64,000 nt of DNA from Strongylocentrotus droebachiensis (Eukaryota; Echinodermata; Echinoidea; Camarodonta; Strongylocentrotidae), in the NCBI GenBank assembly GCA_035222895.1, contig JAVYIG010002090.1:208423-272422 (forward strand), read 5' to 3'. This document shows, one piece after another, positions 43,501-55,500 of this stretch (within the stretch, counting starts at the first letter, position 1; each line of letters opens with the position of its first letter). Below the pieces are notes generated by a model that did not search any database, had not been told where the DNA came from, and was given only the letters and a program-made list of their open reading frames with translations. A program made the position numbers and the translations under genes.

Positions 43501-46500
43501 TCAGATTGCGAAAGAGACAGGCAGACAGAGAGGAGGATAGATAGAAAGAGAGAGATGGAAGGAAAAGGGACGGAGACAGAGAAAGTCAGGTATAGAGAAA
43601 TAGAGACAGGCGAAGAGAGAGAGCTAGGGTACTTTATGTTGAATTATTCCCTCAATGCTACAAAACGCTTTCACTCTATTTAATTCTCTATCATCCACAC
43701 TTTCCTTGTTAGTCACTCAACTTCTCTACATGCATCTCATCTCATCCCACAACTCAACCACACTCTAAAAAGTGTTGAATAAGAACTCCCATAAAAAAAA
43801 AAAACTGTCACTTTTTTGAAAATAATAAACGACACAAGACAATCAAATTTGCAAATCAAATTGTAACTATATTGTTATTCCACACAACCCGAAAATAAGG
43901 CATTCATATATTGCATATCAAATTGTAACTATATTGTTATTCCACACAACCCGAAAATAAGGCATTCATCTATTGCAGATCAAATTGTACATTCCACACA
44001 ACCCCAACATTTAGTTCAGCTTCCTAGTGAAAGCATACCAAAAAATTACATCATGAATGTATACAAATCAGAACACATAACAAAATAACTGCATTATCAT
44101 TATTTATCATAGCTTAGATAATGGACCATTATGTAAATTAAACTTGACACAGTCATGACAGTTATGTATTCAAAGAATAACAAAAACCTAACATTTTCAC
44201 TGTATGCATTGCTTGTCAAAATGTTATCGCAGTATGAAAGTATTACTGCACACGTAAAAAAAAAAAAAAAAACAAAGTGAAGAAGTCCCGTCTCCTCCTA
44301 ATAGGGGCCATCCTAGCTCATCAGAATATTTGCAAAAGCAGTTTCAAAAACTCAATTTTTCTCGGAAAATGTCAATGTAAACAATGTCTGCGAAAGCGGT
44401 GCAATGAAGTGTGATGTGTATACAATGCGAAGCACGCGTTACTATTGTGTGTGTGTGCGTACAATAGAATTAAATGCGTTCCGTGTGTATTGTGAATGAA
44501 ATGTGACTTGAGTCGAAGTTGGCAGCCCGCTGTATGTTCCGCTAGTCGAACGAAGCGGGAAAAGAGTTAAAGGGATTTTACCATGCATCCAACGGATCGG
44601 CCGAAAACTGGTGATGGTCGATTACCCCCTCCTTTACTCTATTCTTAATCATTTGATTTGGCTTTTTGAGCCATTCACCCCTTGAGCATGCAATACAATC
44701 TCAAAGTAACAGTTTGCAAACTAAAAATATTGTTTGATAGTAAGTACATACCTCCCAGACACACGTGAGCCTTTTGCAAAGCAGCTGCAAGTTGTGGGCC
44801 ACTAATGACGCGGATCTTAACATGTGGGACCAGGGCCAAAAATAGGGCTGTCCAAACACTTATTCAGGGAAAGCTTCCTCGATCTCTGAATTAGCTGTTA
44901 GTTCTTCTGGCACCTCTCCAGCATTCATGTTACTCTTCTGTAATATCTGGTATTGATCTCCTTTGAACACCTTCCTCTTCCTCACATATTTTGGAGTTTT
45001 GCGAAGCATTTTCAGTGAGTAGAAATTGGAGACCAACGGCTAGAAGAGTTATTCAAATCTTGGGCACAAGGTGGCAGCAAACAGCCCTTGTTATCTACTT
45101 TCTGCTGATATACATTACTTGTTACAATTTGGTTTATAATTTTTTATTTAATGATTTCTTTAATTGATTGAGACTAATTGAGTGCAAACAGAGGCAGTGG
45201 AGCAACTTCCAAAGTGGGGGGGGGCCGGGGGCACCAACAAAAATGGCACTTTCTGGAGAAAATAAATAGGGCACCTACAAAGGGAAATCTCAAAGCGAAA
45301 ATATATATTTTAAAAAAAAAACATTTGTATATACCCCCTATATTGTGATTACATTATCAGGGATGATTTCAATATTTTTTTATCTTTATAAATAAGATTT
45401 GTGAGGTCGCAGTGCGAAAAATTACATCAATTATAAAGAAGAAAAACCCAATCCTGATGGGTTTATTACATTATTGTGGCGGCCGCCCCCGCCTCCGTCT
45501 TCAACCTCGACCTCTACGTCGGGATTATTCTCTTTCCCAGCTGGGGAAACTGATTCTTTATATCTGTCAGGATATTCGTCAGCCGACATCTTATTTATGA
45601 TGTCCGAGCGTTTAAAGTAAATTAGGTCTTATATTTTATTAGAGGAAAGACGGGGGAAGCTACAATACTTATTTAAGTTCGTTTCGTCGAAATATACGAC
45701 TATGACGGAGTACCAGTTAAGAAGAAAGACAAAGTGTTTATAGACTCATAATTTCAGTTTCAAGACAAAAGAAAATGGTCAACTTTTATTAATGCATGTA
45801 CTTCAAATATTTACATCTTTCTATCACCACTGTCACAAATACCTTGTGCTCAATTCATTGGGATTTACGGGACTTAGGAGTTTTCCGTCTTAGTTTAATT
45901 CCATGGCATCATATGGGGAGAGGTGGACTTAGCATATTCCTGCGTCTTAATAATAGTAGTTCATTAATTCCAGTATATTAATTCCAGCATCTTAATTCCA
46001 GTATATTAATTCCAACATCTTAATTCCAGCGTCGACTTGGTTCTGTACCTTCATATTCCAGTTGTAAATACGTGTAGTTCCTTAGATGGGAGGATTTCCA
46101 GGGAGGGAGAGAGAGCTTATAATGTGTGGTTCCGACGAGCGCCCAATTCAAGTTCTATCCTTAATTGGGGGGGGGGATTTCCAGGGAGAGACTACTGAAT
46201 AGCTGTTATCCCGACGAGCGCCCAATGCCAACTCTACGCGTTTCAGAAATGTTACGGGTTATAAAGGCATAATGCGGACGTGGGGGAAAAACGATGCGCT
46301 AAGCGATCTTGGAAGCACACGCGCAGCCAAAATGGACTTAACATGAAGACTGTGCTAGTTAGAGCAAAATATCTAAGTAAATCTCTTATTTTACCATTAA
46401 TTAAATACAACACTCTGAATGACATATCAGTTGCAATTAATATTAACAAGATACAATGTTTAAACAACTTTCCATCCAAATTCATGTGATATACTTATGA

Positions 46501-49500
46501 ACAATTACAGTTTAACATCTTAAAGCATCTCAGTAAAAGATCCATGTCAAGCGCTCGTATGCAAATTATTTATGTAAACACTGTGCGTCGTGTATGACGC
46601 ACAGTGTTTACATTGAAAACAACAATCGATGATTCATATAAGTTTGTCCTCTTTGTTACGTCACAATCGCGGAGCGGATCGTTACACAGCCCTCCTCCTT
46701 ACAAAATGCGTCCTCGCATTTAAGACATTAGGTTTTCCTGGGCGATAACTTGTTACAATGCAACCTTGTCTAATTTCGATTGCAAGTATATACAAAACCA
46801 AAAATAACTGACATAAATGACATTTGGAAGAAAACACTTGTCTTATTTTGCCCACTTTAATCTTCTCCTTCTCTGTTACATCACAATCTCTCTATCAACA
46901 CCAGCATCAATCAATTATTCATCTACAACATAAGACATCTGCTTTTCTTCCAAAACTTGTCAATTCTTTGTTCCTATGCAACATGGAACGTGCACTTATA
47001 TTCTTAAATGTTCATCGCCCTAGATTACCTATCACAAATAAATTCTAATTCTTAAATCTACTCAGTGGCGTTACAATGTCAATAATGTACATGTATACAC
47101 AATACAAGCAATGGAATCTGTATAAGAAAGATATATAGATCAGAAACAGAGATGGATAGAAGAAAGAAAGAAGTGAGAAGGAAAGTTAAAGAGGAGGAAA
47201 GAGGAGAAGGAAACAGATCCAAAGTATAACAAAATATGTTTTATTCTAAAAAAACATTTCTAATAAAAGAAATGTGCAGGTCTTCTATTCCTCAGTGGAT
47301 AGCGTCGAGTATCTTCTTGTCTTCTATTTACAGTCACGTCTGGCGTTGAATCTTGATCAACCTCTTCAGAGTTGGACTCCATCTCTCTGGCATCATTTCC
47401 ATCATCTTCCCGTCTAGTATGAGCTGTCTTCCATTCCTTAGGCTCGTCTCCATCACATGGTTTCAAACGGTCAAAGTGTACAACCTTCATCTTGGTTCCA
47501 GGACTCTTTTGGATTCTGTATGTCACATCAGACAGCTTCGTCTTAATCTTGAATGGGCCATTCCATCTGTAACTTAGTTTGGGACTGATGCCTTTGTGTC
47601 TCTGATTATTTCGTAACCAAACGAAAGTTCCTTCTTCGTAACTACTTCCAGCAATCTTCTTGTCGTAGTTTCTCTTCTGTCTTCGGAGATTCTTCTGACT
47701 GTGCTCAGTAATCCTTGTATAGACTTTATCCATCCTGTCTCGTAGTTCCTCGACGTAGTCTGTTCCAACTTCCATATCTGGTTGGATCATGTACTGATCT
47801 GAAACCATTTTCAGTTCTCTTCCGAACATCATCATGTTTGGCGTTTCTCCTATTGTCTCATGAACTGAACTTCTGTATGCCGTTGTAGCTATGTGTACAT
47901 ACTTGTCCCAATCTCGCTGATTCCTTCCAGGCTCTATTAGCGTGACAAGCATATCGAGCAATGTTCTGTTGAAGCGTTCAATCATACCGTCTGATTTAGG
48001 GTTATATGCCGTCGTCCTTGTCTTCTTTATTCCCAAGATCTGGCAAACTTCTTTGAACAACTGTGACTCAAAGTTCCTTCCTTGGTCTGTGTGAATCTCA
48101 GTTGGAACCCCGTATCTACATATAAACTCTTCAACTAGTTTGGGTGCCACAGTACTTGCTTTCTCATTAGGTATTGGATAAGCTTCTACGAACTTTGTGT
48201 AGTAATCGGCTACTACCATTATGTACTTATTTCCGTCATTCGTCTCCGGCAAAGGTCCTAGTATATCAAGAGCGATCCGTTCCATCGGACTTCCACTTCT
48301 TCTCTGCTGTAGAGGTGCTCGTCTCTTCTTACCAGCTGACTTCCGTCGAGCACAAGATTCACATATACGGATGAAAGACCTCACATCTGCCTTCATTCCT
48401 ACCCAGTAGTATCTCATCTGACTACTCTTCAGTGTCTTAGTTGCTCCCAAATGACCAGCTAAAGCGCTACCATGAAGTTCTTTCAAAACTTCATCTATTT
48501 TCCTTCCAGGTAATACTAGTCGCCACTTCACTTCTTTGCCATCTATAGATTCCCATCTACGGTAGAGTATTCCATCTCTGATTTCAAGTTGTTCCCAATG
48601 CTCTAACAAGACTTTAACTTTCTTAGACATTGCGGAAACTTCTTCCTTTGGTGGTCTGGTCTTCCTTTCCATAGCCTCTAGCACAGGCTTTATATTTGGG
48701 TCGTCTAGTTGATCTTTCCTCATCTTAGACAGTCTCTTCTCATTTGTCATCATTATTACACGTGCTTTGGCTGTTTCTTCCTTGAACTCGCACTCCAGTC
48801 CTCTTCCACACTGGCCACATGGTCTTCTCGACAATGCATCTGCATTCCCATGACTTCTACCAGCCCTGTGAATGATCTCTATATCATAAGCTGCGATGAC
48901 CTCAAGCCATCTTGCCAGCTGTCCTTCAGGGTTTTTGAAATTTGTCAGCCACCTTAAAGCTCCGTGATCCGTTCTCACCGTTACATGTCGACCGTAGAGA
49001 TATTGTCTGAAATGCTTCAAGTAAACGACAACTGCAAGTAGTTCCCTTCTTGTAACGCAGTAGTTCCGTTCTGCCTTACTTAGCACTTTACTTCCGTAAG
49101 CAATTACTCTTTCCTTTCCATCTTGTACTTGTGACAACACTCCTCCAATCCCATCCTTACTGGCGTCTGTGTCAAGAATGAATGCACCTTCCGTATTCGG
49201 GTATCCCAGAATAGGTGCAGTAATCAATCTTCTTTTCAACTCTTCAAACGCATCCTGACAGACAGAGCTCCATTCGAACTGTCCGGCACGGCGCTTTTCC
49301 GTGAGTTGATGAAGAGGTTTGGCTATACTAGCAAAACCTTCAACAAAACGTCTGTAGTAGGATGCAAGACCAAGAAAACTTCTAACTTCCGTCACATTCT
49401 TCGGCGTCGGCCATGTTTTTACAGACTCAACCTTTTCTGGCTTTGTTGAGACTCCCTTGCTTGATACTTCGTGTCCGAGATAGGACACCTTCTTCCTGAA

Positions 49501-52500
49501 CAGAAAGCATTTCTTTGGTTTTAACTTCAAGTTGGCTTGTCGTAGTCTATGGAATACTTGACGTAACCGAGAAAGTTCCTCTGGTATCGATTTACCAAAG
49601 ATAATCAAATCATCTAATTAGACAAGTAATGTCTCCCAATGCAATCCGGTTAGTACTTTATCCATCAATCTCTCAAAAGTGGCTGGGGCGTTACAAAGTC
49701 CAAAAGGCATCACGTTCCATGAGTAGAGTCCACCATCAGCTACGAAAGCTGATTTTTCCTTAGCATCTTTGCTTAAGCCTACTTGCCAGTATCCACTTGC
49801 CAAGTCCAGGGTTGAAAACCACTGCGCTCCTGACAAAGTATCCAATGTTTCGTCTATACGAGGTAGGGGGTAGGCGTCCTTGATCGTGGCAGCATTCAGT
49901 TGCCGATAATCCACGCAAAATCTCTGAGTTCCGTCCTTTTTCTTTACGAGTACAATGTTTGAAGCCCATGGACTATCAGTTGGTTCAATAAGACCTTTCT
50001 GTAGTAGCCCTTCCACTTGCTCCTTGATTTCGTCTCTCTGCCCAAAAGGGTGCTTGCGTTGTCGTTGTCTAATTGGTCGCTGAGTTCCAGTATCTATATT
50101 GTGTTGTACCAAATTGGTCCTTCCAATATCATCATCTCCTCTTGAGAATACATCCTGAAATTCAGTCAATAACTTTGCCACGTCTTGGCGATACTGATCT
50201 GGTATTCCTTCTGTACTTCTCTTTAGCAAATCCCTCAAATGTTCCGGAACTTTTCCATCACCAACAGTGGTGTACTTAGGGACTTCCTGTACTTCACTTG
50301 TATCTATTACGGTCATCATAGCGATTGGTGTGTTCTTCTTTATTACTTTGTTGGAAGCAGAAGGGTTGAATACTCTAACAGGCACTAACTCCTCACCTGT
50401 CTTGATTAGAGTTCTAGCTGTAATGAGTCCTTTCTTCACTAATTGTTGTTGAACATTTCCAGCCTCTATTAAACCTAGGGTGTTAGGTTTAATTCGATCT
50501 CCTTCCTTCATTGATCCAAGTATTACAGCTTCATGTCCTGCGGGGATTGTAGTAGTTTCTGATGCAGTTATGCGGCAGGATAGTCTTTCTCCACTTTCAT
50601 TCTTGCACTTTACTTTGCCCCATTTTGTGGTGAGTTGGAAATTAGTCAGATCAATGCTAGCTCCCATTTTTGTTAGATTGTCCAAACCGAGGATTCCATC
50701 ACTACTCACATCTGCTACCAAAACTGTAATTACTCCTTTATTTGGTCCTATCTTCATCTCATGAGTTATTGCTCCATAAATGGCTAATGGTGAACCATCT
50801 GCTAATTGTGCATTGATGCTACGATGTTGCAGAGGGGGTCTATCTTTTTCATCTAATTGTTCATATGATCGTCTTGAAATGTAAGAATCTGAAGCACCAG
50901 TATCAACTAGAAATTTGTATTCCTTGTCCTGAATGTGCACTGGAACATAAAGACCATCAACATTTTGATTTATACTGGGTATGAAACTTGTCTTTGTTTT
51001 GCTGGGTTGGGTCTCAGTTAATTTTGGACGTTTGGCCGCGCCACGACCCTTTGGGGCGACCACTTGTCGTTTGACTGACGCTGATATCTTTGTCTTGACC
51101 AGTTAGATTCATCACTTGGATAGTTCCTTCCTCTTCGATCCATTTGTTTCTCACGGCATTCCCTTGCGAAATGGCCAGGTTTCTCACAATAGAAACATGT
51201 TTGGGTTTTCATATCAAATCTTCCTTCTTGCGCTGTTTGGCTTGGACTTTGATTAGTTCCTGGTTTCTTCACATATTCCTGACATTCCTTGTTAGATTGA
51301 CTTTCCATGGCTTGGCCTAGGACTTTGTTGACTTCATCTTTGATCATCTTCTCTAGATCCACTTCAGGGCCGATTCCTCTATTGTAAGTAGGCTTAACCT
51401 TCCATCCATTCCTCTCAGTCTCCGTCTGTAGAAATGTCTCAGTGGTTATTGCTGCTTGAATTACCTCATCTAAGCTTGTTGCCTTAGCATGAAATATTCC
51501 CATACGAATCTCACTACTACGAATAGCATCAGTAAAATGAATCCTAGCTAGTCTATCGACCCCTTGACTTTCAAAGTTTGGATATGCCTTATCAGTTAGT
51601 TCCCTAATATGACGTCCTAATTCCTGAAGTGATTCTCCTTGACGTCGCTTACGTTTCCTAAGTTCCAACAAATAGCTTTCTGCCTGTTTGGCAGAAGAGA
51701 ACCTAAATGACAGTTTACTCTTTATTTCTTCAAAGTTCCACTTGGTGCCTCTTTGTTCTTCTAGTAATCTCAGAGCTTGACCTCTCAAGCTAGCAGCTAG
51801 ATACTTGGCAGATTCCTCATCTTTCCAGTTGTTGATTTCGCAACAAGATTCAAAGTGCGGGGCGTAGTCTTTCCAGTCGGTACTTCCATCATACTTGTCC
51901 GGCATGATCAATGGTCGGTGAGTAGTTTCCCGAATTCTATCTTCTTTGGCATAGCGAATATCGTCATCCTTCTTTTGTGTTTCCATCTGGTTAGTTTCTT
52001 CATTAAGTTTCCTCGTCTTTGATTCATCGACATGAGATATTCCTTCCTCGTCTCCATTTTGGATTTCCATTCCTTCCGGTCGTCTATTTGGTTTGAAGTT
52101 GAATTCCACTTCATCATCTGAAGAATCAGATAGTTCTTCCGTGGAGGAGTCTGGGCCAACACTCCTCTTCCTTGGTTTCTTTGTCAACTTCATCATTTGC
52201 CCCATTAACTTTGTTAGTTGACTTAATATCCGACTTTGTAATTTCTCTGCTCTACTTTTCTTTTTCTTTGAACTTTTTGTACTAGACATTGTTTCATCTG
52301 AGGAGCAACTTAGCTCATCTATTTCTTTCTTAGACTCTGGTACCTCCGCCATATTAATAATCCCACTTCTGACACCAAATTTGTGGCGGCCGCCCCCGCC
52401 TCCGTCTTCAACCTCGACCTCTACGTCGGGATTATTCTCTTTCCCAGCTGGGGAAACTGATTCTTTATATCTGTCAGGATATTCGTCAGCCGACATCTTA

Positions 52501-55500
52501 TTTATGATGTCCGAGCGTTTAAAGTAAATTAGGTCTTATATTTTATTAGAGGAAAGACGGGGGAAGCTACAATACTTATTTAAGTTCGTTTCGTCGAAAT
52601 ATACGACTATGACGGAGTACCAGTTAAGAAGAAAGACAAAGTGTTTATAGACTCATAATTTCAGTTTCAAGACAAAAGAAAATGGTCAACTTTTATTAAT
52701 GCATGTACTTCAAATATTTACATCTTTCTATCACCACTGTCACAAATACCTTGTGCTCAATTCATTGGGATTTACGGGACTTGGGAGTTTTCCGTCTTAG
52801 TTTAATTCCATGGCATCATATGGGGAGAGGTGGACTTAGCATATTCCTGCGTCTTAATAATAGTAGTTCATTAATTCCAGTATATTAATTCCAGCATCTT
52901 AATTCCAGTATATTAATTCCAACATCTTAATTCCAGCGTCGACTTGGTTCTGTACCTTCATATTCCAGTTGTAAATACGTGTAGTTCCTTAGATGGGAGG
53001 ATTTCCAGGGAGGGAGAGAGAGCTTATAATGTGTGGTTCCGACGAGCGCCCAATTCAAGTTCTATCCTTAATTGGGGGGGGGGGATTTCCAGGGAGAGAC
53101 TACTGAATAGCTGTTATCCCGACGAGCGCCCAATGCCAACTCTACGCGTTTCAGAAATGTTACGGGTTATAAAGGCATAATGCGGACGTGGGGGAAAAAC
53201 GATGCGCTAAGCGATCTTGGAAGCACACGCGCAGCCAAAATGGACTTAACATGAAGACTGTGCTAGTTAGAGCAAAATATCTAAGTAAATCTCTTATTTT
53301 ACCATTAATTAAATACAACACTCTGAATGACATATCAGTTGCAATTAATATTAACAAGATACAATGTTTAAACAACTTTCCATCCAAATTCATGTGATAT
53401 ACTTATGAACAATTACAGTTTAACATCTTAAAGCATCTCAGTAAAAGATCCATGTCAAGCGCTCGTATGCAAATTATTTATGTAAACACTGTGCGTCGTG
53501 TATGACGCACAGTGTTTACATTGAAAACAACAATCGATGATTCATATAAGTTTGTCCTCTTTGTTACGTCACAATCGCGGAGCGGATCGTTACATTATCA
53601 TAACAGAAGACTGAAAAGACCTTTGATAAGTACCATAATTATAACATCTAGAAATGCGAGTGTGCTTTGGGTGATATTGCTCTTAGTAGCTGGAAATTAG
53701 GGGCACGTGATGAGAGGGAAAGGGGACACTTATCGAAAAGGGTGACTTATTAGAAAAAAAAAGGAGCACACATATGGCTCCGTTTAGTCTCATTTCACGA
53801 CGACCCCTATCGTCAGAGCATGGTCAGCGTCAGCAGCCTAACATGTTAGCATATGGACGTTTTTTTTTAAATCGTTAAAAATTCTTTTTTTTTTGTTTAA
53901 ACGAAAAGCACATCCACCCCCGACGTACGTTATCACTAGCTCTTTCATTTGAGCCCTCATGTCTCATTGACTTTTGAAAGTTCACCCACCGTAAATTTTC
54001 AAAATAGGTTGCAAGCTCGTCATTGCCTATAATACACATGTGAAACAAGTCTAACTTTGGACTCAGTTTACCAAGCGATTTGAAGTTTATAGGTCGAGCA
54101 CACGAAACATAAAACGCATGAATTATCATAGATCACTTCTGCCTATTTCATTATGTCCATTTCATCCAACCCCCCACCGTAATTTTTCCATTTAGTAAAA
54201 GCAAACATTTTGCCGAGTTTAGCAAAAACATGAATATTCATGAACGGTCAGACAATACAGCCTTTTAGTACGTAACGTATAGTGAATGGGAATGGGCGAT
54301 GATCCGTGCAGGAGGTAGAGGTCAGTGGTTTGTGCTGGCAATGTTCACGCGAGCGAAAATGAGACAATCGGAGCAATATGATGTCAAATTACAACGGGTA
54401 ATTATCAGAAGGTGAAAATGGGGCACGTATCATTGTTAAAGGGTAATTATCTGAGGTGAAAAGAAAAGGGGCACTTATGAGAATGGAAAAGGGGCACTAA
54501 TAATAAGGGGAAACGTTCATTTGTTGTACGAAAAGGGGCGCCGATCAGTTTTTAATAGGGGCATTTAATACGAGGGGAAGGGGGATTTATGAGAAGGGGG
54601 AAGTGCAGGCTATTATTAAAAAGAAAAGAGGCACATGTCAAGATAAACGGGGCACTTATGAGAGATGAAAAGGGGGTAATTATGGGAAGGGGATGGGGCA
54701 CTTAAAAGAAGGAAAAAAGAGCATTTATTAGGAAGGGAAGGGGGCATTTATGATAAAGGGAAGGGGCTCTCTTTTAAATGGGGCAAAATAAAAGGGGCAG
54801 TTATTGAAGATGAAAAGAGCACTTATCAGGAGGAAAAGGGACACTTGTCAAAATAAAACGAGTACCTCTCAGAATTTAATAAGGTCATTTACTAGAGATG
54901 GAACGGGACTATGAGAATGAAGAGGGACTTAAGAATGAAAAGTAACTGTTTTCATAGATGAAAAGGGGGCATTTATGATAAAGGGAAGGGGCTCTCTTTT
55001 AAATGGGGGCACTTGTTAGAAAGGAAAGGGGGCACATGTGAAAATATAAGGTGCGCTTATCCGAGTTAAACAAGGGGTAGTTATTAAAAGGGGAAAGGCC
55101 CCTCTCAGATTTGAATAGGGAAATTATCAGAGGTGAATGGGGCACTTATCAAAAGTGAAAAAGGGGCACTTCTCGTATCTGAAAAGGGGCACTTACTAGA
55201 GATGGAAAAAGGGCACTTATGAGAATGGAAAATGGACACTTATTGCAAAGGAAAACCGGAACTTATCGAATGAAAAGGGGCACTTTAAAGAAAATAATAG
55301 GGGCACTTTTTAAAGTAAAGGGGCCCTTTTTATGTAAAAAGTGCCACGTTAGAGCCACCATGGAGTCACTAACCACTAGAAATATATCATAAAGTCATCA
55401 TCCACCATAGAGCTACTGCTAAAATATCTTACACCACAGAGATATACCATTCAACGGAAATACCATATAATATACTCTACCATATATCATACCGTAGAAA

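Larger units (their letters stand above)
40290..45009 (-). pseudogene. Mutator-like transposase gene remnant with introns
   Basis: Three exon-like segments in order on the minus strand. Exon 1 (45009-44752): MLRKTPKYVRKRKVFKGDQY, then after a premature stop and frame change ALVPHVKIRVISGPQLAAAL. Exon 2 (41172-40883): HLILLENLSKRNGLNCAMVL, GCFICKKE, EINRRATLAATEVGLAW. Exon 3 (40631 to about 40300): DYVDVAVPYDGTWHRRGYTS, then a poly-G tract, IDTGEIV, one-base shift, and TEGLSKSCKQ. The DGTW-RRG block and order match the metazoan Mutator-like transposase domain family. Splice borders are GT/AG and in phase. The rest of the catalytic domain is absent, so it is dead. Confidence 0.7.
45475..53594 (-). 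mobile_element. Ty3/gypsy-type LTR retrotransposon, nearly intact
   Basis: 8.1-kb minus-strand element with two 1.2-kb LTRs, PBS, gag, pol and a polypurine tract, flanked by TTAT on both sides (45471-45474 and 53595-53598). LTRs differ by one substitution (45882 region A versus G) and one G in a poly-G run. No envelope frame. Pol order is protease, RT, RNase H, integrase. The only visible lesion is a stop codon in the RT core. Confidence 0.93.

Noticed and set aside
52353-52496. Gag start at 52496 within the LTR
   Set aside because: Reading would run through the LTR end and primer-binding site; the Met at 52352 is the normal position.
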